11,847 bases of DNA from DASVDK01 sp036562265 [NCBI: Thermodesulfobacteriota bacterium] (GTDB lineage Bacteria > DASVDK01). The stretch covers positions 1 through 11,847 of the forward strand of contig DATCKS010000303.1 of assembly GCA_036562265.1 (NCBI GenBank), read 5' to 3'. A program made the position numbers and the translations under genes. The notes below the pieces were generated by a model. It did no database searches. It was given only the letters and a program-made list of their open reading frames with translations, and was not told the DNA's origin. Of the stretch, positions 6,856 through 11,847 are shown piece by piece (position 1 is the first letter of the stretch; each line of letters begins with the position of its first letter).

Positions 6856-7959
6856 TCACACATCCCGGTCCGCCTCCGTGAGGTACCACTCCCCCGCCGC
6901 CGGAAGCGCGCCGCCGGGGCCGGCGCCCCCGTGAACGAAGACGCTCGAGGTCTCGGGTCTCCTGGCGAATCCGTGACGCCTGAGCGCCGCCGCGAGCGCG
7001 CCGGGCCCGACGAACGTGAACGTCAGGGTCGAGGCCCCACGTCCTCGGGCCAGGCGGATCACCTCGCCGAGGAGGGTGTCGAGCGCGGCGGCGTCGCGGT
7101 AGAGCAGGTCGGCAATCCTGATCACCGTGCCGGCCGTCGCGAGCACCGCGTAGCCGACCAGCGAGCGGTCCTTCGCACGTACGACCCCGAGCACCTCGTA
7201 CGTCGCGAAGGGCGATCGAAGGAAGCGCCACGCCAGGAACGCCGCGCTCCGCTCGCCCAGGACGGGGAAGCGCCTCGCGGCCGCCTCCCAGAGGTCGTCG
7301 AACCGCGAGTCAACGGCGGCCGGGCACTCGATCGAGAGTCCTTCCGGCGTCGAGTACAGGATCTCGCGGGACGTGACGCGCAGGGCCGTGTCGATGACCG
7401 CGCCCGCGACGGTCGCGAGGAGCGCCGGGCGGACGTACGTCGAGACCCGGGACCGCGACCGAAGGACCCTCGTCCACCGCTCGAGCGGTCCGAGGCGCGA
7501 GTAGCCGATCCTCCGAAGGACCGCCACGGAACGCTCGTTCGGAAAGGCGTAGATGGGACCGATCCCGCGCTCCGCGACGTTTGCCAGGAGGCTCCGTTCG
7601 AGCTGCAGGGCCGGCCCGAGGGTGCGATGCGGCCCGTCCACGACGAGGTCGATCGCCTGTCCGGCGAGCACCGTGCCGCTGCGGATCGCCATGCGCCGCG
7701 TTGCCAGCCCGGCCGTTCCGACGAGCCGGCCGGGCGGGAGCCTGAGCGTCCACAAGGTGCCCGGATTCTCCGGGTCACCGCCGTAGAGCCACCGCCATCG
7801 CTCGGCCGGCCGCGAGAAGGCGTTTCGAGACCAGAGCGCGACGACCTCGTCGTCGTCGACCCCGGTGCGGGCGAGGCCGACCTGGTAGCTCGTCGTGCGG
7901 GTCGGCTGCGCCTCTGGCGTGGTCGGGTCGGGAGGAGGGCTCAACGGTTGCGCCGCCAT
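6856..7959 (-). CDS. Tandem GNAT-like N-acyltransferase
   Basis: The predicted protein has 367 residues. A proline-rich leader (2-20) is followed by a GNAT-like fold at about 28-168 containing PHRTLGPALQLERSLL, which fits the acyl-CoA pyrophosphate-binding Q/R-x-x-G-x-A/G pattern, and YAFPNERSVAVLRRIGY, typical of the GNAT C-terminal half. A second weaker GNAT-like half at about 218-345 has FLAWRFLRSPFATYEVLGVV, a VGYAVL strand and LRRHGFARR. The likely reaction is acyl transfer to an amine, perhaps of an amino sugar, with acyl-CoA or acyl-ACP as donor. The donor link to the nearby ACP is inference. The ATG at 7959 lies 19 bp inside the response regulator's end; its SD is weak, suggesting coupling. 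The frame is open further upstream to 8049 but overlaps the regulator's DNA-binding domain and is unlikely to be used. Confidence 0.72.
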   Translation of the reverse strand: MAAQPLSPPPDPTTPEAQPTRTTSYQVGLARTGVDDDEVVALWSRNAFSRPAERWRWLYGGDPENPGTLWTLRLPPGRLVGTAGLATRRMAIRSGTVLAGQAIDLVVDGPHRTLGPALQLERSLLANVAERGIGPIYAFPNERSVAVLRRIGYSRLGPLERWTRVLRSRSRVSTYVRPALLATVAGAVIDTALRVTSREILYSTPEGLSIECPAAVDSRFDDLWEAAARRFPVLGERSAAFLAWRFLRSPFATYEVLGVVRAKDRSLVGYAVLATAGTVIRIADLLYRDAAALDTLLGEVIRLARGRGASTLTFTFVGPGALAAALRRHGFARRPETSSVFVHGGAGPGGALPAAGEWYLTEADRDV

Positions 7960-9380
7960 CGCTCGTGCCGGATGCCGAGCGCCTTGACGCGGTAGTTCAT
8001 CGCCCGCAGGCTGATGCCGAGAAGGGCGGCCGCGTCCTTCTGCACCCACCCCGAACGCTCGAGCGCTTCGAGAATCGCCTCTCGCTCGAGCTCGTCGAGC
8101 CGGAGCGACCGTTCGCGGGGGGGCTGGGCCGGCGCGGCTGGCGCGGCGGCGCCAGCTCCGGCGCCGTTTCTGGCGGGCGGCACGCCGGATCCGAGCGCCC
8201 CCGGCCCCATCGGCGCCTCGCCGAGCGCGGCGCTCAGGTCACGCGCCGTGATGGCGTCGCCGTCGACGAGCAGCGTCATCCGCTCCATGACGTTCTGCAG
8301 CTCACGGACGTTGCCCGGCCACGGATGGCGCCGCAGGAGCGCCTCGGCGTCGAGCGTGAGGTGCTTGACCCGCTTCTTGAGTTCGGCCGCGTAGCGCTCG
8401 AGGAAGTGGTGCGCGAGCGGCACGATGTCGTCCGGCCGCTCCCGCAGCGGAGGAATTCGCAGCGACACCACGTTCAGGCGGTAGAACAGGTCGTCGCGGA
8501 AGCGTCCCTCGCGGACGAGTGCGGGCAGGTCCCGGTGCGTCGCCGCGACGATTCGCACGTCGACGCGGATCGTCCGGTTGCCGCCGAGCCGTTCGAACTC
8601 CTTCGACTGGAGCACCCGGAGGAGCTTGCTCTGCGTGCCGGGGCTCATGTCGCCGATCTCGTCGAGGAACAGCGTGCCCCGGTCGGCCTGCTCGAAGCGC
8701 CCGATGCGCGGCCGGTCCGCCCCGGTGAAGGCGCCCTTCTCGTGACCGAACAGCTCGCTTTCGAGGAGCGTATCGGGGATGGCCGCGCAGTTGACCTTCA
8801 CGAACGGGTGCTTGGCCCGTACGCCGCCGTAGTGCAGGGCGCCCGCGATCATCTCCTTGCCGGTCCCCGTCTCGCCGGTGATGAGGACCGTGGCGTTCGA
8901 ACTGGCGACCTTGTTGACGACCTGCAGCACCTGCTGGAGCGCCGGCCCCGGCGCGATCAGCCGGTCGACGTACCAGCGCTGCCGCTCCTCCTGGAAGGTC
9001 TGGACCTGCTGGTCGAGACGGCGGTGCTCGAGCGCGCGCGTGACCTTGAGTTCGATCTCGGCCAGGTCGAACGGCTTCTGGAGGAAGTCGTACGCGCCTT
9101 CGCGCATCGCCTCGACGGCCCCCTGGATCGTCCCGTAGGCCGTCATCACGATTACCAGCGTGCTCTCGTTGGCACGCCGGGCGGCACGGAGCACGTCGAG
9201 GCCGCTCACCTCGCCCATGCGCATGTCGGTCAGGACGAGGTCGAAGCTCCCCTCCTGGAGCCGCTCGAGCGCGGACTCGCCGTCCGGGGCTTCCACCGCA
9301 TCGTGCCCGGCCTCGCGCAGCGCCCGGCTGATGCCGGCCCGCAGGCCGGCGTTGTCCTCGACGATCAGGATGCGACTCAC
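7941..9380 (-). CDS. NtrC-family sigma-54-dependent response regulator
   Basis: The predicted protein has 479 residues in the classical REC-AAA+-Fis layout. The receiver domain (2-115) has the acidic pair E8/D9, phospho-acceptor D52, T80 and K102. The AAA+ domain has Walker A GETGTGKE (169-176), the sigma-54 contact loop GAFTGA (216-221) and Walker B GTLFLDEIGD (235-244). An Ala/Pro/Gly-rich linker (about 395-425) leads to a Fis-type helix-turn-helix (DAAALLGISLRAMNYRVKA). All key residues are present, so it should activate sigma-54 promoters on phosphorylation. The GTG at 9380 overlaps the kinase stop as GTGA, with GGAG 8 nt upstream, so the two are coupled. The likely target is the sigma-54 promoter at 10765 with the dyad at 10634. 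Confidence 0.95.
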   Translation of the reverse strand: MSRILIVEDNAGLRAGISRALREAGHDAVEAPDGESALERLQEGSFDLVLTDMRMGEVSGLDVLRAARRANESTLVIVMTAYGTIQGAVEAMREGAYDFLQKPFDLAEIELKVTRALEHRRLDQQVQTFQEERQRWYVDRLIAPGPALQQVLQVVNKVASSNATVLITGETGTGKEMIAGALHYGGVRAKHPFVKVNCAAIPDTLLESELFGHEKGAFTGADRPRIGRFEQADRGTLFLDEIGDMSPGTQSKLLRVLQSKEFERLGGNRTIRVDVRIVAATHRDLPALVREGRFRDDLFYRLNVVSLRIPPLRERPDDIVPLAHHFLERYAAELKKRVKHLTLDAEALLRRHPWPGNVRELQNVMERMTLLVDGDAITARDLSAALGEAPMGPGALGSGVPPARNGAGAGAAAPAAPAQPPRERSLRLDELEREAILEALERSGWVQKDAAALLGISLRAMNYRVKALGIRHERWRRNR

Positions 9381-10417
9381 GCGGCGTCTCCGAGCACGGC
9401 CGGCAAGACGACTCGGAACACCGTCCCTCGCCCGGGGCCGTTCGTGAAGTCGATCCTGCCTCGGTGGCTCTGGACGATCTTCTGGACGAGGGCGAGGCCG
9501 AGACCGGAACCCCTGGGCTTGGTGGTGAAGAAGGGCTGAAAGACCTTGTCGCGCACGTCCGGCGGAATACCCGGACCGTCGTCGGCGATCTCCACGAGCA
9601 CCTCGGGCTCCGCGACCTCTTCGGCCGGCAGGGCGTCGTGACCGTACGCGGACCTCGGCCGCTCGACTCTCGCGCCCTCCCGCACGAGCCGCGTCCGCAG
9701 GTGGATCGTCCCGGAGGCCCCGACGGCCTCGTAGGCGTTCCTGAGGAGGTTCTCGAAGACCTGCCGAAGCTGGCCCGGATCGCCCAGTGCGACGGTCCCA
9801 CCGGGTGCGTAGTCTCGCTCGATCCGTACCGTGCCAGCGCAGGGCTGCCGGGTTGCCGCCTCGAGCAGGGCCTCGACGTCCACGGGACGCTCGGCGATCT
9901 CGACCGGTCGGACGAAGTCGAGCACCGTCGCGACCGCCTCGTTCAGACGCCGGACTTCGGCAAGGATGTGATCGAGGCTCTCGGCGTGCGCGCCGAGAGC
10001 CGGGTCGAGGGCACGGCGCAGGAGACCGGCGTGGATCTCGATGGCGGCGAGGGGGTTGCGCATCTCGTGGGCGAGGCCGGCCGCCATCTGGCCGAGCACG
10101 GCGAGCCGGTCCTTGAGCCGCGCCTGCTCCTCGAGCCGCTCGATACGGGTCAGGTCCTTGAAGAACATCGTGGCGCCGGTTACCTCTCCCCGACGATCTC
10201 GCACATGGCTCAGGGTGTACCCGATGGTGCGTCCGAGGTCGCTGAGGTGGCGAAGCTCGAGCTCCGCCCGGTTGGGCGGCGCCTCCGTCCGGAAGGCGTC
10301 GAGGAGCAGCCGGGCCACCTCCGGACAGGAGCGCAGGGCCTCCCGACAATGCCGGCCGATGAGCCCGGTCCGCCGCCGCAGGTCGAGGATCCGGGCCGCG
10401 GCGTCATTGAGGAGCAC
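9377..10417 (-). CDS. NtrB-like PAS sensor histidine kinase, 5' end uncertain
   Basis: From GTG 10417 the product has 346 residues. It has a PAS fold (about 1-95), HisKA with phospho-acceptor H117 in GLAHEMRNPLAA, an N-box (QVFENLLRNAYEA, 219-231), G1 DDGPGIP (279-285) and a G2 box GSGLGLAL (303-310). There is no membrane segment, so it is a cytoplasmic kinase for the regulator encoded next. The frame stays open upstream to TAA at 10537-10535 and encodes LLESIPSGVIAVDRRGRVV, a standard first PAS strand, so the real protein probably begins earlier. No ATG, GTG or TTG exists there; an ACG at 10501 with GGAG 9 nt upstream is one candidate. GTG 10417 does have GGAGG 9 nt upstream, but using it would clip the PAS domain. 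Confidence 0.9.
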   Translation of the reverse strand: MLLNDAAARILDLRRRTGLIGRHCREALRSCPEVARLLLDAFRTEAPPNRAELELRHLSDLGRTIGYTLSHVRDRRGEVTGATMFFKDLTRIERLEEQARLKDRLAVLGQMAAGLAHEMRNPLAAIEIHAGLLRRALDPALGAHAESLDHILAEVRRLNEAVATVLDFVRPVEIAERPVDVEALLEAATRQPCAGTVRIERDYAPGGTVALGDPGQLRQVFENLLRNAYEAVGASGTIHLRTRLVREGARVERPRSAYGHDALPAEEVAEPEVLVEIADDGPGIPPDVRDKVFQPFFTTKPRGSGLGLALVQKIVQSHRGRIDFTNGPGRGTVFRVVLPAVLGDAA

Positions 10418-10533
10418 AACTCGGCCCCTCCGATCTACGGCGATGACGCCGCTCGGAATGCTCTCGAGGAGTTGTTTCGCAAAGGCCCGCGCGTCGGTCG
10501 TGGTCGCTTGCTCCGTAAGTAGGCGAGATCTGG

Positions 10534-10562
10534 CTTATACGCGGCTTGCCGGTCGGTGTCAA
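10534..10562 (-). promoter_or_regulatory. Near-consensus sigma-70 promoter of the seven-gene operon
   Basis: On the minus strand TTGACA (10562-10557) is separated by exactly 17 bp from TATAAG (10539-10534), matching 11 of 12 consensus bases. Transcription would begin near 10527, leaving a leader of about 110 nt to GTG 10417, or about 26 nt to the ACG at 10501. The in-frame TAA upstream of the kinase lies inside the -10, so the kinase cannot start further upstream than this. No strong promoter or terminator was noticed between the downstream genes, so all seven are probably co-transcribed. Confidence 0.75.
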
Positions 10563-10613
10563 GGGCGCCACATGGGCGCGCGGGACCGAGCGTTCGGCGA
10601 GGCCAACCGACTA

Positions 10614-10652
10614 CGAGACCGTGATCCGGTTCTGAGACCGATGACGGTCTCG
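10614..10652. promoter_or_regulatory. Dyad repeats, candidate NtrC-type enhancer sites
   Basis: GAGACCG at 10634-10640 and CGGTCTC at 10645-10651 form a perfect 7-bp-arm dyad around ATGA. Another GAGACCG lies at 10615-10621, 19 bp upstream on the same strand, followed by a degenerate right half CCGGTTC, giving two tandem 18-bp sites. The outer copy extended to CGAGACCGT also pairs with ACGGTCTCG at 10644-10652. The perfect dyad is centred about 123 bp upstream of the -24 of the sigma-54 promoter and about 115 bp from the predicted operon start, a suitable enhancer position for both directions. Binding by the encoded regulator is inferred. Confidence 0.55.
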
Positions 10653-10764
10653 AAATCTCCCGTTGCCCGAGTCGCCGGGCCGCCTGCCGCGCGCCTCCCT
10701 CCCCTCCACGCGATGTCGCCGACTTCGGCTCGACGTGTGCGTTCGGTCACGCCCATCTCGCGGG

Positions 10765-10780
10765 TGGCACGCCGCCTGCC
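10765..10780 (+). promoter_or_regulatory. Sigma-54 (-24/-12) promoter for the secreted protein gene
   Basis: TGGCAC at 10765-10770 and CTGCC at 10776-10780 give the invariant GG-N10-GC spacing, with TGGCACG a full -24 match and -12 differing from TTGCA at its edges. Transcription should start near 10791, about 70 nt before ATG 10861. An NtrC-type activator is encoded divergently and a dyad lies upstream, which raises confidence. The element is itself an inverted repeat (TGGCA, 7 bp, TGCCA), so it also reads as GG-N10-GC on the minus strand. Confidence 0.65.
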
Positions 10781-10799
10781 ATGATTCACGTGGGCTTGG

Positions 10800-10817
10800 G
10801 CTCCGCTTCCGCGGAGC
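10800..10817 (+). repeat. Leader hairpin upstream of the secreted protein gene
   Basis: GCTCCGC (10800-10806) and GCGGAGC (10811-10817) form a perfect 7-bp GC-rich stem with a TTCC loop, about 10 nt after the predicted sigma-54 start. No T-run follows, so it is not an intrinsic terminator. It could stabilise the 5' end of the transcript. Confidence 0.5.
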
Positions 10818-10860
10818 GCGAGTCTCTCCACCGGCCGGAGCGCACCATGGAGCCTGCGTC

Positions 10861-11796
10861 ATGAGGCGGCTTGCCTCGGTCCCGACCGTGATGATCGCGT
10901 CTCGCTGGGCCGTTGCCCTCTCGCTCGGCGCGGCGATCGCCCTCGTGTGCGGTACGGCTGGCACGGTCCGTGGCGCGGAGCCGATCTGCCAGTCCCCGGA
11001 CGTCATCTTCTGCGAGGACTTCGACAGCATCGACTGGACATCGCGCTGGCACGAGATCTCGCATAGAGACCGGAAGGTTCGCGACACGAATCCTCCGGTC
11101 CGTCCCCCGTTGCCGAGCCAGGCGTCGTTGCGCCTGACGTTTCCCCCGGGCGACCAGAACGGCGGCGGATGGATGCACTACTGGTGGACACCCGGTCCCG
11201 CTCAAGGAAGCATCTACCTGCGCTGGTACGTCATGTACGGCTCGAACTTCGACTGGGGACACGGAGACGTGAAACTGGCTGGCGTCGACGGGCATCTTCC
11301 TGGGGTCAGATACGGACCGGGTGCCGGCGTCCGTCCCGATGGGACCTGGTTCAGTAATCGTCTCGTCTCGCTCGGCGTTCCCGATAGCCGCGGCGCACCA
11401 TCCGCCAGGGAGCCATTCTTCTACTACTATCACATGGACCAGGCGACGCAGTGGGGCGACTTCGGCTTCCAGAATCAGGGAGCACATGTCGCCTTCGAGC
11501 GCGGCCGTTGGTACTGTCTTGAAATGATGACTCGCCCGAACGACATCGGCCAGGCGAATGGTGAAATGCTCATGTGGGTCGACGGCGTTCTGAAGGCCCG
11601 ACATGTCGGCATCCGCTGGCGAAGCCGGAGCGACGCTCAGATCAACAACCTTTTCTTGTCCGCCTGGATCGGCGAACCACGCCATAGCGAGACGCAGTAT
11701 CGCTGGGAGGACAACTACGTGGTCAGCCGTTCCCGCATCGGCTGCGGCTCGACGATCGAACCACCCCAGCCGCCGACGAATCTCCGCCTGCGCTAG
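10861..11796 (+). CDS. Secreted polysaccharide lyase-like (concanavalin/jelly-roll) protein
   Basis: The predicted protein has 311 residues. The first 39 form a Sec signal peptide with a hydrophobic core and probable cleavage after VRGA. The mature part begins with CQSPDVIFCEDFDS, a start common in LamG-like and lyase-like domains. It contains IYLRWYVMYGSNFDWGHGDVKLAG, GRWYCLEMMTRPND, GEMLMWVDGVLKARHVGIRWR and a WEDNYVVS end strand. This order resembles PL14-type alginate/glucuronan lyase and heparin-lyase-like folds, but a catalytic set cannot be confirmed, so it might only bind glycan. The ATG is supported by GGAG 8 nt upstream; a second ATG at 10891 would also leave a signal peptide. The C-terminus ends PPQPPTNLRLR, like the opening of a missing domain. 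Base composition looks less GC-rich than the operon. Confidence 0.68.
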   Translation: MRRLASVPTVMIASRWAVALSLGAAIALVCGTAGTVRGAEPICQSPDVIFCEDFDSIDWTSRWHEISHRDRKVRDTNPPVRPPLPSQASLRLTFPPGDQNGGGWMHYWWTPGPAQGSIYLRWYVMYGSNFDWGHGDVKLAGVDGHLPGVRYGPGAGVRPDGTWFSNRLVSLGVPDSRGAPSAREPFFYYYHMDQATQWGDFGFQNQGAHVAFERGRWYCLEMMTRPNDIGQANGEMLMWVDGVLKARHVGIRWRSRSDAQINNLFLSAWIGEPRHSETQYRWEDNYVVSRSRIGCGSTIEPPQPPTNLRLR

Positions 11797-11847
11797 CCAG
11801 TAGCTCTCTCTGCCTTCAGTCATCGACCTCCCTGAGGAGATCGGTCT
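11797..11847 (+). other. Short right flank
   Basis: No start codon with a good SD is visible. CTCC-CTGA-GGAG near the end could form a 4-bp stem with weak outer GAC/GTC pairing, but there is no T-run in the window, so I do not call a terminator. Confidence 0.3.

Noticed and set aside
4654-7995. A 1113-codon open frame on the plus strand across the operon
   Set aside because: It is antisense to five well-recognised genes; its translation is Arg/Glu/Pro-rich with no domain, as expected opposite GC3-rich coding sequence.
10800-10817. Intrinsic terminator
   Set aside because: The stem is perfect but no T-run follows, and it lies in the leader of a gene rather than after one.
10786-11823. A 345-codon minus-strand frame opposite the secreted protein
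   Set aside because: No motif or SD; the plus-strand gene has a signal peptide, SD and domain pattern.

Overview
The window is GC-rich, densely packed bacterial DNA. Codons strongly favour G or C in third position, and most gene junctions overlap by a few bases. No rRNA, tRNA, CRISPR array or insertion sequence was seen. The sequence does not settle the taxon. A sigma-54 two-component pair beside a carrier-protein/acyl-ligase/amidotransferase cassette would suit a high-GC environmental lineage such as Acidobacteriota, Methylomirabilota/Rokubacteria or a deltaproteobacterial group, but this is only an impression.

Layout. Positions 1-406 hold no convincing gene, only a possible promoter and a short inverted repeat. 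A 35-residue single-helix membrane ORF (407-514, +) follows. It converges on a membrane-anchored calcineurin-like metallophosphoesterase (521-1432, -). That gene overlaps at its 5' end a divergent gene for a membrane-anchored carbohydrate-binding-like protein (1368-2078, +).

Positions 2099-10417 (-) look like one seven-gene operon. In transcription order it encodes a PAS histidine kinase, an NtrC-type sigma-54 response regulator, a GNAT-like acyltransferase, an AsnB-type glutamine amidotransferase, a small acyl carrier protein, an AMP-forming acyl ligase and a NadE-like amidating ATPase. The asnB gene is broken by an amber codon exactly where a conserved catalytic-site glutamate should be. 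A near-consensus sigma-70 promoter (TTGACA, 17 bp, TATAAG) precedes the operon.

A 443-bp regulatory region (10418-10860) separates the operon from a divergent secreted protein that resembles a polysaccharide lyase or jelly-roll protein (10861-11796, +). In front of that gene is a good sigma-54 promoter (GG-N10-GC). A perfect 18-bp dyad, GAGACCG-ATGA-CGGTCTC, lies about 120 bp upstream of it, where an NtrC-type activator would be expected to bind.

Model (inference). The kinase/regulator pair senses a cytoplasmic signal and activates sigma-54 promoters, including that of the secreted protein. The downstream enzymes could activate a carboxylic acid as an adenylate, load it on the dedicated carrier protein, and transfer or amidate it onto a surface polysaccharide or related metabolite. 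Similar asnB/ACP/ligase sets occur in exopolysaccharide and exosortase-type loci, but the product here is unknown.
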